Source: Vandiemenella viatica
Taxonomy: Eukaryota > Arthropoda > Insecta > Orthoptera > Morabidae
Length of the DNA stretch: 64,000 bases
NCBI GenBank assembly: GCA_031002005.1
Contig: CM061919.1
Span: 228,778,739-228,842,738 of the forward strand
Direction: 5' to 3'
The translations under genes and the position numbers were made by a program. Positions within the stretch are counted from its first letter, which is position 1, and every line of letters begins with the position of its first letter. The notes beneath the pieces were generated by a model. The model was not told where the DNA came from, did no database searches, and was given only the letters and a program-made list of their open reading frames with translations. Positions 33,171 to 44,215 of the stretch are shown piece by piece.

Positions 33171-33302
33171 ACAAAACTTCTGGTTCACGGGAAAAAAAAA
33201 GGAGCTGACACGCGCAAATACGCCGAAAGAGATATTCACAAAACTTCTCGTTCACGGGAAAAAAAAGAGATGACACGCGCACATACGCCGAAAGAGATAT
33301 AC
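33171..33302. repeat. Local tandem duplication, unit 67 bp
   Basis: ACAAAACTTCTGGTTCACGG at 33171 recurs at 33238 with a few changes. Each unit contains TGACACGCGC and ATACGCCGAAAGAGATAT. Two units only. Confidence 0.9.
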
Positions 33303-33607
33303 GCAGACAATTTAAAAAAATAATACCGGGAAGCCATTCAACAAATTATTTCTTGTTACCGAGGAGTTTTAAAACTTGGTAACTTCACGAGTTCCAGAGA
33401 AGTTGTGGATCACAAACGGCATCAGCACTTTTGTAATTTGACTGTCTCTCGTGGCACGTTTACACCACGATTACTGAAGTTAAATTTCTCCGAAATTTCG
33501 TTCCAACTGTCACCGTAATGTTTTGGATCATCGTAAAAATGCTTAGCTGAAAAATCTCAACAGAAAGAAAACTAGAAAGGCTTTTAACCATGAACACCGA
33601 GTCATTT

Positions 33608-33609
<2 letters not shown>
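33303..33609. other. No gene recognised
   Basis: Short AT-rich stretch between the duplication and the (CT)n run. Nothing identified. Confidence 0.45.

Positions 33610-33676
<67 letters not shown>
33610..33676. repeat. (CT)25 then (CA)8 microsatellite
   Basis: Uninterrupted dinucleotide runs, CT from 33611 to 33659 and CA to 33676. Confidence 0.95.
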
Positions 33677-33679
33677 TTC

Positions 33680-35279
33680 TCTCTTTTCAACTTACAATAC
33701 CTCTTTTGCTATAATATTTGATGCCAGTAAGCAGTCACCTTGATTTTCTTTTTGTTTCTTCGACTGCAAAAATATTGCTTTAAAAAGGCTAATTAGAGTT
33801 TTGCAGGAGTAAATACACCACCTGACAAGTATGATCAAGCTCTTTGAAACACATGTAACAGAGACTTACAGAAAGCGATTGCAGAGGCAACTTTCTGTGG
33901 GAACTCCTGGTAACCCCTGAAGCTAGCCGATAAACAAACGATGTGTGTACGACGTGTTGCGTCTCGACCTCGCAGGCGCTATACCGGCCGCCCGTGGACC
34001 CGCTTGTAACTTATATTTTAAACAATACGTTTTAACGTAAATTGAGTTCTGTAAAAAATCCCGTTTACCGATATCTTAGTCACTGCTGTGGCCTGTCTAT
34101 TAGAAGAGAAAGAAGGATTTTATAAGTACAAATTATTTATATATATATATTATCTTTCTGACAAAAATATAGTTTGTGAAAATACGTAACTTTTCTGTAT
34201 CGATTTTGAAGCGTGTTCAATAAAGTGAAAAAACGAAACTAATGGCGTACTATGCAAACTTGTATTTTCCCAATAAGATTAAGAGACAGACGTTAGTATG
34301 TAACCATAAGTAAAAATGCTTTGCAATCATCAAGTAAGCATTTAAGAAGGCAGTAAAGCAAAAGTGAATATTTACTTATTAGTGACAAAATAACAGCCAA
34401 AGCTATGACATACATTGCAGAAGTGTTGAAGGTGGAACTGTTACGGGAGGAAATTTCGGGTTGATGATGCAGCTGATTGAGTAGATGAAGCGACAGAAGA
34501 AGACACATTACTGAAGCAATATCTTACAAAAAGACAGGAAAGCTTAGACAAATATTAGTTTCAGACAAAACATAGCACGAACAATTTGCGTGCGACCCCA
34601 CACACGACGAACAGTGCGTTCTGTTGGGAACGCCCGAGTACTCACTTGTCCATTTTCTGCAACACTGTCGTTGCTCTCCTCCTCCTGAAACCAAAATACT
34701 TTCATTTACTTCGGGTTCGTGTTATATCGAAAATCCCCTTTGTATGCTCAACTATTTGCCGTAATCAAGAAGATAAGACTTTTTTAAAAAATTTAATGTT
34801 TCACTTCGGTTTAGCAGTTGCAATAAAAATATTAATCTTTACATAATTATTTACCAGTTACGTAATCTGAACGTTAAAGAAAAGGTGCACATATTTTCAA
34901 CAAAGAACAGGATTGTTTTGCAGCTACGGAGGCCGTGAAAGGAACGCTTTGCGTGGGAGCAGGAAGCCGTTTTCCTTTTTAGCAAGTTGTTGGGACAGAG
35001 AAAGAAACCAGCCCACGCGGCTGACCGGACGTTGTGGAAGCGACGTGGCATAAGGCCTTTAGAGGAATGTTTCGCCCAGCGGGGAATATGGGGTGGGCGG
35101 GCGATATCCCATTGTGAGGCAGGAAGGCGACGGCGTAAGTTAAAAGACAGGAAGGCAATGTAGCGCGTTCGGATACTGCGAAACGCCGACAACTAAAGCG
35201 TAGTTTTCAAAGAAGTGAATCGAACGGCCACGCATCGCTTGTATAAGTTCAACTTGTTGGAAGTATAGGCTGTAAAATA
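33680..35279. other. No gene recognised
   Basis: AT-rich to 34850, then more balanced DNA with a 113-codon minus-strand frame (34851-35192) of unknown nature. No repeat ends recognised. Confidence 0.4.
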
Positions 35280-36105
35280 TTCCCTCCTTCTTTCCGACAA
35301 GACAACGTGCCAATTTCAATTCTTCTTCCTCTGTTGTTCCTTCCGATCAATTCACTATTCCTTCATTATTTCACTATGTTTCTTCCTTCTCTTCTCATAC
35401 CACTTCCGACCGGATTTCTTTCTTGTGCCTTGGAATCCTCCCACAATTAAAACGTACTTCCTCAAGATCTCTCTTTCCATAATTTCCTCTTATTTCTTTC
35501 AAATTCTTTATCTCTTGAATCCAGATTGTTGATTCCCCCCTCCCCTCAAAGGTAATTTAATCTCTCTTTTGTTAATTTCTTATATAGACATGTCCAAAAA
35601 ACAGCAATCTTCTTTTTCTTATTGATTCTGCTATATTTCTATATTCCGACATTTTTCCTTGCTACTTCTATAGTTCTGTTGTTTTAACTCAACCCAAGAT
35701 TTCTCTCACGATTCTTCTTTCTGGTAATCTAACCAATCTATAGCTCGTTTCTAGAAATTATAGACATTCTGGTATCACAACTTAACGCCATATTTTAAGA
35801 TTTTTAGAGAAGCACTTTTTTGCTATAAAAATTCTTAGTGACACCATGTGCTCTTTCCACCCTGCTTATCCTTTATTCTATGGCAGGTTTGTCTAAACCA
35901 TTTTCTTGAATTATTTCCCAAAGATATTTAAATCTCTTTACTTTCTCTATTCGTCGATCATCCGTAGTTAAAAATTATGGAGCAATTTTAATGTTTGCAA
36001 TAAATTTAATTTTTTCTGCAGAAATTCTTAAACCTGCTTTGTTGGCTATTTCTTCCAAGAGATTGATTTGTGTTGTTGCATTTATAATACTCTATGAAAG
36101 TTTAG
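35280..36105 (-). pseudogene. Old LINE fragment (reverse transcriptase to C-terminus)
   Basis: The pyrimidine-rich plus strand is the antisense of a decayed reverse transcriptase. Reading down from 36105 on the minus strand gives GFADDSPKLS, with the FADD catalytic signature, then INLLEEIANKAGLRISAEK, RIEKVKRFKYLWEIIQENG and, near 35600, a KKKIAVFWTC block in the position of the RRLxFxGHV motif. Stops and frame changes are frequent. The order and spacing are those of a non-LTR retrotransposon from the catalytic palm to the C-terminus. It ends near 35290 with no clear tail. It belongs to a different family from the LINEs on the plus strand. Confidence 0.82.
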
Positions 36106-36109
36106 GGGA

Positions 36110-36591
36110 ATCGTCCGCAAAGCCTGCTCCCGGAGGAAAGGACGGGAGCCGTTGCAGAGGTCATTCAAGTGGGGACTGTCGGCTTCGACGACAACCAAGC
36201 AACATTCACTGTCTTGGCAATAGCGGGCTGGTCTGAGTGGACTTCTCGCTGTTCACTTGAGATGCGAATAGCGGGAAACCTGCTAGTCACCATAAACAAT
36301 GCTGTTACGTTAGTGTATGTACTGATACGAGTACGGATGGCGAAGCCATCGTTCTGTGTAGTCTTTTCTGTGAAACTGTAGGGCCGGAAGTGAACTGCAG
36401 GAGCTGTGATGTTGACTGGAATCGAACCACGGTAAATACTGTATAAAAACCATCAGTTGTTTTGCACTTCAGTTTTTGATCAGATCTGAAGCGCTCTGTT
36501 ATGGAAACCAGTTGATTAAGAGTTTCTCAGTCACCTTTATCAAAGTGAACTTTTAAAATGGTAGCTCAGAAGCCACCCACCAATTAAAATC
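36110..36591. other. No gene recognised
   Basis: Moderately GC-rich at 36110-36420 with an 81-codon frame overlapping the LINE edge. No domain found. Confidence 0.4.
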
Positions 36592-36599
36592 ATGTACAG

Positions 36600-36841
36600 C
36601 AAGGCCCCCCAACACACTTGAATTTGCGCGTCAACAATATGCTAGCTCAAAAATCTATGCAAAGGTGTTTTTTGCTTTTTTTAAAACTCTTCAAAGGTTT
36701 CATTGGTGGTTTTTACTTTTTGATTATAATTAAATTGTGTATTATGTGGTCCGCAGACTAACTTAGAATCAAAATTATGGCCCGCAGGCTGACTTAGAAT
36801 TGAAATTGTGGCCCATCTCCAAAATTGGTTCGGCAGCCGTG
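36600..36841. mobile_element. Short hAT MITE with perfect 8-bp duplication
   Basis: A 242-bp element starting CAAGGCCCCCCAAC and ending GGTTCGGCAGCCGTG, which are imperfect inverted repeats related to those at 30515. It is flanked by ATGTACAG at 36592-36599 and 36842-36849, identical. Two GTGGTCCGCAG/ATGGCCCGCAG sub-terminal repeats are visible at 36746-36796. Confidence 0.88.
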
Positions 36842-36849
36842 ATGTACAG

Positions 36850-37319
36850 CATAAGAATCTTTAACCATGAAGTTCAAAGTTATAATATATTTCATTCGTG
36901 TGTCTTTTTCAATAGGGCCTACATCGTAAATTTTGAATCTTCAAACTTATTGTGTAAGACAAAGATATCCCGTCATGATAATTTTAAAATCATAAATAAT
37001 TAACTAATTAAAATAATTGAATAATAATTATTCCCCAGCTAGAATATGGTTTTTTACTTTAATGTTATACAGTAAATGCAAAGTCAACTGTAAGCAACTT
37101 TGTACCACCTTGTCTCAACTTACAACATGAAAAATGGTTGATTAACAAAATTCTCTTTTGTTAACTGTCTTAAGTTTACATTAGAAAAACAAGAACCGGT
37201 GACAATACAATAACTTCATAGCAACATCCTTCTATTATCATTACTTTGACAGTAACAATTGAAAAATGGTTGAATGTGATGGAATTTTGAAACTGAATTT
37301 TAACCAAATTCCAGATGTC
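36850..37319. other. No gene recognised
   Basis: AT-rich single-copy-looking DNA leading into the palindrome. Confidence 0.4.
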
Positions 37320-37900
37320 CGAATTGTTTGAAATTTTGCACAAAAATAAAATTATAGTTAAAATTAAAAAAATATGCTTTAGTAGCAATGTGAACTAAAA
37401 AGGTAAAAAAAATAGTTTAAAAAAACTAAAATACACTCTTTTGTACCAATGTGAACTAAAGGTTAAAAATAATATTTAAACATAAAAATTTTGTTCAACA
37501 TCGCCAGGATGTCCTACTTTCTTGAATAAGCTTACAAATAAAATAAAGTCACTGATTAAAAAATTAACTTTAATGTAAAAAAAGCGTGGTGTGCTCTACT
37601 GATTCACAATGACTACCTTTACTAACAGCTAATAATAAAAAAAATAAGATTACTAATATATATAGTACACCACGCTTTTATTAAGTTTTTAATCAGTGAC
37701 TATTCTGATTATTAGCTTATTTAAAAAAAAGCTATACTGAATTGTGAGACATCCTAGCGATGTTTAACAAAGTTTTTATAGTTAAAGATTATTTTAAACC
37801 TTTTAGTTCTACAAAAGAGTGTAATTTAGTTTTTTTAAACTATAATTTTAATTTTGCTGTTTTTCTTTTCAGTAAATTTGAAGATTGTAATTTTTTAGTT
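37320..37900. repeat. Large imperfect palindrome with 68-base loop
   Basis: The left arm (to 37595) and right arm (from 37664) are inverted copies. Matching blocks include AAAGCGTGGTGTGCT versus AGTACACCACGCTTT, AGTCACTGATTAAAAA versus TTTTTAATCAGTGACT, ACATCGCCAGGATGTC versus GACATCCTAGCGATGT, ACACTCTTTTGTA versus TACAAAAGAGTGT, and AGTTTAAAAAAACTAAA (37414-37430) versus its complement at 37825-37841. The arms are about 200 bp or more. A direct duplication of CAATGTGAACTAAA lies in the left arm (37386 and 37447). No coding capacity; the element may be a foldback DNA transposon. Confidence 0.88.
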
Positions 37901-38034
37901 TTCTCAGAAATTACAATTTTATAAGCAATAAAAAATATATATTCCATCTAATACTTGATTTTACCTATTTAATAATAATACTGGGGGTGGGGGGGGGGAA
38001 TGCGGTAAAGAAAAACTTTCGGAACCTATGTTTC

Positions 38035-38745
38035 AGTTGATCAGTGCGACGCATACTGTAGAAAGAGAGCTTGCAGAACGATAACAAGTAAGGCAGAACA
38101 ACTGCTAGAGGAGTGAATGTCCTTGGAGATTAGCGAGGCTGTCATGTGTTAAAGTGATCAGTCGCGCTGGGTTAACAATTTTCGGGCAGACGTGATAGTT
38201 GTGGAGGCGTTATGAAACATGATTCTGCCGGTAGGCAATGTGTATGATGGGGTGAGGGACCGCGCTTCCGCTGGTGTGAGTCAGGGTCGCCGCCCAGCCG
38301 TAAAAATAAACACAGTGGGCCCGCCGTTAACAGGTGGGGAACCCTTTTTGGCTGTGCGGGCACCCTCCAGTTCCTACTTTCCGGGTCGTTGTATCCACAA
38401 AGTGGTGCCGTCTATGGCACCCAACACCGATTATGGATGCTGTAAGCTATCCTTGCAGGTTCATCCAAATGTCCTGTCATTGGTCGCCAAATGTGAGTTA
38501 ACCAATCCGTTAGTGGATTACAGCGTGTTATTTAGACGAGATAGGCCCAAATTCTCCTTTTTCACAACATGCAAGCCGTTAGCTCGCATAAACTAGTTGA
38601 GAGGTATTTTGGCATAGTCTGGAAATAGAAAAACTCACTGTTCTGGTCGAAATATGGGTGATTTTAATTAATACCATTCCTTGACAAAACTTTTCTAACA
38701 CTTTGAAACAAGTCACACACATACACACTCACTCACTCCCTCCCT
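38035..38745. other. Unassigned 125-codon frame in GC-richer DNA
   Basis: The plus frame 38219-38596 (125 codons) is one of the longer frames not explained by a repeat. It starts MILPVGNVYDGVRDR and has no family resemblance. No upstream or downstream exon can be proposed. It follows a sequence (TTTCGGAACCTATGTTTCAG at about 38018) that resembles a hAT end, so it might lie just outside an element. I do not call it a gene. Confidence 0.3.
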
Positions 38746-38746
38746 C

Positions 38747-38749
<3 letters not shown>

Positions 38750-38786
<37 letters not shown>
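38750..38786. repeat. (CT)n microsatellite
   Basis: Uninterrupted CT run preceded by ACTCACTCACTCCCTCCCTCC. Confidence 0.95.
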
Positions 38787-38789
<3 letters not shown>

Positions 38790-38830
38790 AATTGATACTT
38801 AAATATAACAACACTATGCTTCCCCGGTTA

Positions 38831-39072
38831 GGAGAATCCATAAAATACGTGAGGCTTTTCCGGAATCCCGGACCCTCCCCCCCCCCCGCCCCCATCCCCC
38901 CCCCTCTACTGAGATTTGGTGAATTCTGATCGGACACCCGCTAAAAAAATTACGTGAGAAGTTTTTTTTTTTAGCTCTACTGTCCTTTAAGAAAGAATTT
39001 CAAAATCTAGAGTGAGATTTCACCGGACCCCCCCTCCCCCTATTTCACCTCACGTAATTAATGGACGCCCCC
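38831..39072. mobile_element. MITE with GGGGGCGTCC ends, copy 3
   Basis: A 242-bp member with a damaged left end (GGAGAATCCATAAAATACG) and a well-preserved right end (CGTAATTAATGGACGCCCCC). TTA precedes and TAA follows. It shares the AGCTCTACTGTCC block. Confidence 0.85.
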
Positions 39073-39079
39073 TAATACT

Positions 39080-41384
39080 AAACAAACTACAGTTTGCGGA
39101 AAGTCGACAATTTTACAAATCAAGATACAAACATTAATTCAATTATTCAATATTCTTGTTATTAATAAACGCATCATGATTCAATATTTATAAAAAAAAT
39201 GACTGGGGTGTTATTGATTATGTTACAACTCGCGGTTGCGTTTTCCAGTCAACTGAAAAGTTTACTCGCATTTGGGGCAATAGTGATCTGTACCAGTGGT
39301 TCTTCTGTCTTTGTCAGGCTAATCCTTGATTTTAGTTCTCATCTTGGTGGTTTATGGTGTTGCCAGACAATGGCACATACGGATGGCGTAACGCCAAAGA
39401 TCCCATCTACCATCTAGTAATTAATTTCTCCTTCCTTTATCTGTATGTAGTAATGTGTAGCGGCTCTAGTGATGTAAATCGTCTCAAGTACTGTTTAAAA
39501 CGCGCATATCTCTTTCGTGCAATGAATTTGGAATCAAGTCTGTATTTGTCATGTTTTGATGTATCTTCGAAGATTAAAATCTGTAGTGTTTACAATTTAT
39601 GCGGAGACAAAATAATCGATTCATTAATTGAGTACCATTTAAATTGCGATTAATAGTAATTGAGACTTTAGCAGTAGTAAATCTTCTTGGAAACTAAAAA
39701 CTACGAAATTATTAAGAAAGGCTTAGCCAATGGTGTTCTTACATGTTTCATTGTGACAGAACCTCATTAAAAGAATTCTTACAAAATGCTGTTTAAATTT
39801 TAACCTAACAGAAGAGACTATGGAGCCACCGTCGAAAATCTCATTCATAATAACGTCAGTAAAAATATTTTAAACCAAAAATATTGTAGGGAGCAGAGTT
39901 ATACTCTTCAAACATCAGAGAGGATAGGGGGAGAAAGGGGAGACCGGGGAGAGGGGTTTAGGGTGAGAGGGGTTAAGGGGAAGAGATGCAAGGGCGAGAG
40001 AGGTGTTAAAGGGTAGATGGGTTAAGCAGGTGAAGGGGAACAGGGAGACAGCAGAGAATGGTATAGAGAAGGAGAGAGCAGGAGAGGCCGTTTCAGAAAG
40101 GACAGCAGACAGTTTATCTGAAAAGTTCAGAAACTCGACATTCACTACAATACATTTATCAAAGTACGTAATACCATGAAATTTCAGTGGTTACCATTTT
40201 CTACAAACAAACTTTTAATTACTTTCTGTAAATTAATTTCATATTGTAAAACAGAGCAACGTATGAATGGTATCTATGATAGCAGACAACTCAAAAACAC
40301 AAACTCCGGCGTTCTGTTTCAACGCTAAGCTGCAGCCGTCCTCTGCGTGTTAGGATTACTGTAAGCTACAACGCGGGTGAAATCCAGACTCCAACGAAAC
40401 ATACCTTTCGTACACTCTGCTCCACTAGCGAAAGCTACACCTACCATGTATTTAGCTATCAAGTGTACCTCACAGACAGACGACATTGCTGATATGAAGC
40501 CTCAATTCTCCTTGCCAATAAGGTATCAGTCATTTAAAAAGAGGCATCCCACGGTCCGTGAACAGACCAGATCGGGCATCCGGCGCGCGGTTCGTGTGAC
40601 AGGATGCCCAGTGTAGTTTCAGCCACCATTCCAACATGTCATTGCTATTTCTGCAAGAATTTTGACATGACATTTTAAAACGGCCCATCATGGTTACAAA
40701 TATCGGCTGCACCACTGCCTGTCTTTATAAATTCTTTAACTTTACTATCTAACTTCCTATATGTTTATATTAATCTGTTACTTTTCTTTTTTAATAGCGA
40801 TGTTACCATACATTAATTTACTTTTCGTTCTACTCCGCACATAGTGCACATCGTTTCTGTTTTTATGATTTGTGGTATTGGTGTTACATATACCTGTCTC
40901 GTTTTCGTACGCACTCGGAAATTCTAAAATGACTCCTTTTGACCACTGCATATGAATTACGCAAAATTCTACAACACGAGAGTACTGTCGGAAATTAAAT
41001 GAAGTGGCACGTTGACCAGTACTGAAAGACTGAACAGCAGGCGAGAGTGCGCACCTGGTGAAAAAACTATGTCCCACTCTATTCCCATGGCCTGTTGGAG
41101 GCACGCAAAATCACGGATCGTGAGAAACCATGTTTAAAGCTACGGCTGGAGTCATATCCGTTCCTCCCTGCAGTAACCTCAACATCAGTTACAGACGATC
41201 ATCCTCAACGAAACTGGCCTTATGACCAACTAAGCTGTTAATTTTATTTAAAAAGACTAATATAACTTTCACACGATAAAAATCATGTACGTGTTAAATA
41301 CATAACGAAATTCATTTTTATGATAATTTTTGTCAGACTAAATGTGAACAAAGAAAGAGCAATATACCGTGAAGGATTTTTTTT
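39080..41384. other. No gene recognised; contains a purine-rich tract
   Basis: Short overlapping frames only (72, 99 and 108 codons) without domains. 39921-40090 is a G- and A-rich tract (GGGGAGAxxGGGG units) that could adopt triplex or quadruplex structure. The flanking DNA is AT-rich. No repeat ends seen. Confidence 0.4.
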
Positions 41385-41757
41385 TAAATTTTTTTTTTTA
41401 AGTTTTGTGGACGTCGTGGTTCAGGGAGGTAAAGACTGCGGACAAGGAATGGGAAGTAATTTGCTCATGGCCTTTTTTTTTTTTTTTTGTAACTGCTTTA
41501 CGTCTCTTTTTAACATCGAGGTCTTTAGAGACGGGAAAGGATGGGGGGCAAGGAATGGGAAGGAATTCGGCCATGGCCTTTTTGAAGGAAGCGTCCCGGC
41601 ATTTGCCTGGAGTGATTTGGGGAAACCATGGAAAACCCAAATCTGGATGCCCGGACGGGGATTCGAACCGCCGTCCTTCCGAATGCGAGGCGAGATGGCC
41701 TTTTGAAGCTTCAATCCTGGCATCCACCCGGAATGATTTCAGAAAACTATGTAAAAA
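41385..41757 (-). mobile_element. SINE (minus strand), interrupted by a second SINE and cut by a LINE
   Basis: The outer copy runs from the T-rich tail at 41385 through GGACAAGGAATGGGAAG to ATGGCCTTTT (41467-41476). It resumes at the duplicated ATGGCCTTTT (41695-41704) with GAAGCTTCAATCCTGGCATC and ends at about 41757, where LINE sequence takes over. Its head is missing. Confidence 0.85.
41477..41694 (-). mobile_element. SINE nested in another SINE
   Basis: A minus-strand copy, about 218 bp including the T-rich tail, with GGAATTCGGCCATGGCC, CCGGCATTTGCCTGG, CCATGGAAAACCC, GGGGATTCGAACC (B box) and CCGAATGCGAGGC blocks. It is flanked by a 10-bp direct repeat ATGGCCTTTT (41467-41476, 41695-41704), the target duplication. 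The tRNA-like 5' end is slightly truncated. The 128-163-codon frames across this region are shadows of SINE and LINE. Confidence 0.9.
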
Positions 41758-42370
41758 CCTTGTTCGAACCATTGCTTGCATATGGTGGTGTTGTTTGGAA
41801 CCCACCTTTTTTGAGTATCAAATACAGGAGTTGATGGCTTGCAAAGAAGAGCAGCTAGATTTGTTTGTGGAAACTGCCGCAGGATCCAGTCACTAACTGA
41901 CATTATAAAGCAACTCGAATGGGAGGCACTGGAAGACAGGAGGAGGGCGAAGAGAGTGGTGGAAAACTGTACAAGGTGTATGTTGGTGATAGGACCAGGG
42001 AGGGATATTGCTCGAAGAATTTGGGGTAGTTCATTGAAAGAAAAGGATGACCATGGTCACAAGCTGCCACTCGACTTTAAGCATAAGGGAGTGGGAAATC
42101 TTTTTGTGTGAGAGGGTGTCGGGAATTGGAATAAATTACTAAATTTACTAAAAACGCTGAAGGAATTTAAAATTAAAATTTGTAAATGGAAAAAGTGAGT
42201 GGAGAAATTTAACATTTAATGTATATTAGATGATCATAATAGGTTTCAACAGATTGACGCGGTTCAACCCGGACAACCAAGATTACATTGACAACGACCG
42301 CGGAAGTCTGCGCACCCACATAATAGGATAGTTACCACCGGAATATACGCTCCATCGCAATTCAATTCAG
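41758..42370 (+). pseudogene. LINE 3' end (same family as 31.8 kb)
   Basis: Starts in a LFEPLLAYGGVVWNP segment (41759-41805), then after a frame change RRAARFVCGNCRRIQSLTDI, KQLEWEALEDRRRAKRV, KEKDDHGHKLPLDFKHKGVG (41845-42104), and a further GVGNWNKL. It tracks the copy at 31768 closely, including the 3' untranslated block ACCGGAATATACGCTCCATC. Insertions are seen at 42214-42325. The copy is 5' truncated, and a minus-strand SINE head lies directly downstream. Confidence 0.88.
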
Positions 42371-42372
42371 TC

Positions 42373-42484
42373 GGAATCTGGACTGTCAGACAGGGATTCA
42401 AACCCGCGTCACCTGAGTGCGAGGTCAGAGCGTTACCACTCACCAACCAAACTCCGAGTTATCCACTTACCCACCAGACTCGGT
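42373..42484 (-). mobile_element. SINE head fragments
   Basis: Minus-strand SINE head with the GACAGGGATTCAAACCC B box and GCGAGGTCAGAGCGTTACC A-box region, then a second short head-like piece (ACTTACCCACCAGACTCGG). The body is missing. Confidence 0.7.
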
Positions 42485-42489
42485 GGGGT

Positions 42490-42930
42490 ACAACGAACTG
42501 CCTTGACCTTCCTCCAGCGAATTGTGTTCATCAAGAGCTGGCGTCAAACTTCCTACTCAAGCAAGCCTGGAGAGCAGCCAATCTCTCCTACGAGTCAGAC
42601 GTCTCAAACAAATCTCCCGCGGGCCAAACAGACTGCTCCGCTGACGGCCCGTGTCAAACAGCCGTGAATGGACTGTTCACAGAGAACAAAGGCGCGCACC
42701 GCACACACAGCGCGGTCAGCAAACACTGCACAGTGGTGGTGACAGAGCAGGTAGTGTCAACACGCACAGGCTGGCGGTGCAAATTACATCGTCTGCACTG
42801 CAGCCGACACTCGACCGTCACATTGCGCGTCTCCTGCGCGGCTTCAGGACTCAGAACCTCCATAGCTCAATTAGGGGAGAGAGAGAGAGAGATAACTGTT
42901 CATCATCATCGATTTTCCACTCAAGCAGAT
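42490..42930. other. No gene recognised; GC-richer
   Basis: Frames of 99 and 106 codons on the plus strand (42651-42971 and 42664-42963) overlap in different phases and share no domain with known families. A short (GA)n run sits at 42877-42891. Confidence 0.35.
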
Positions 42931-43166
42931 CTTTTTTTTTACTTATTACTTTACGCTTCGTAGGTAATTAGAGGAGGGATGGGAATGGGGACAAGGAACG
43001 GGAAGGAATTCGGCCATGGCCTTTTGATGGAAGCATCCCGGCATTCGCCTGGAGTGATCTGGGGAAACCATGGAAAGCCCAAATCTGCATGCCCGGACGG
43101 GGATTCGAATCGGCGTCCTCCCGAATGTGAAGCCACAGCGTAAACCACTCACCCTCCATGCTCGGC
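42931..43166 (-). mobile_element. SINE, full length
   Basis: Minus-strand main SINE from T-rich tail to head, with GGAATTCGGCCATGGCC, CCCGGCATTCGCCTGG, CCATGGAAAGCCC, CGGGGATTCGAATCGG and CTCACCCTCCATGCTCGG. Among the best-preserved copies. No clear target duplication. Confidence 0.92.
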
Positions 43167-43479
43167 CCAAACGAAGCTATTGTGGTAATGAATAATCCTC
43201 CTCGACAACCTGACAATCACTTCTCTTGCAGTAGCTTCTCCTATCATGGAATGCTATTGACCAAATCCTTTCCAAGTGCTGATTTTCCAGCATATGCCTC
43301 CGTTATTTCAGCTTTGAGTTTCCAAGATGTCTGTAACAATTTTGTAGTACTGTTTGCAGATGGACCTAATTATTTCTGATTTTATCTTACATGGTCATCT
43401 AAACATCTGGATACAACGACTTTGAAATTTATTTTTATTTTTTCTTCTTTTTTTATTTTTTTATCTGCTTAACGTCTCT

Positions 43480-43803
43480 TGTAAGAATACACAGACTCTT
43501 AGTTTTTTTTAAAAAAAATAATTAATAATTAATATGTGTGTGTTGCTAAAAGTGTTTTATATCGTGTTATTATTATGTCTTAAGTATTGCATCAAAGAAT
43601 TTCAAGCATCGTTATTACCAGATGAAAAGTACATTAAAATCTCTGGACAGTACAGGAGGAGGAAGATCTTTGTCGTAAATAGCAGAGATGAGAAGCAGAG
43701 ATCGTGTGGAGTACGGAAGTTTGGATGTAATTGAGAATTGTGTTGTTAATGTAAAATAACAATAAAAGAAATGAAAGTTTAAAAAAATAATAATAATTTT
43801 ACA
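43480..43803 (+). repeat. Left LTR
   Basis: TG...CA ends, 324 bp. It differs from the right LTR by small indels near 43578, 43689, 43713 and in the A-rich 3' part (43775-43790), which indicates a moderately recent insertion. Confidence 0.93.
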
Positions 43804-44215
43804 CGTGGCGATCGTGACCGTGACACAGAGCTAATTATTTAGCTCATAATAAAAGAAGTCTGCAATCTTCGGAAAGGTAGGAGAAGAAAAAAAACCAGTT
43901 TTAGATATTGTGAATGGAAGACAAAGTTATTAATTTTGAGTAAAGACTTGCAAGATAAATTTAAAAGAGAGAAATTGATTAAAAGTATAATGTTAAAATA
44001 TGAGATTTAATTACGCATACAGGTTCTTAAAGATAGTTTTAAAGATTTATGTACAGATAATGTGTGTGCTGTTGGTGTTTGGTTGATAATACGGCGTTGT
44101 AAGTCAGAAAAATCTGCGTTAATTGATATTTCTCGTTTTTCGAAATCCACACCGGATTTTTTTTTCTCTCTCTGTGTATGATTTTTGTGAAGTGATGAAA
44201 ATTTTGTAAATAACA

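Noticed and set aside
38219..38596. 125-codon plus-strand frame in GC-richer DNA
   Set aside because: Unrecognised translation, isolated, and possibly next to a hAT-like end; no evidence for expression or conservation.
39915..40145. Ser/Pro-rich 76-codon minus frame
   Set aside because: Translation of a purine-rich, low-complexity tract.
41405..41896. 163-codon frame crossing 41.4-41.9 kb
   Set aside because: It reads through two nested SINE copies and into a LINE tail. The GNHGKPKSGCPDGDSNRRP-type peptide is the usual false translation of this SINE.
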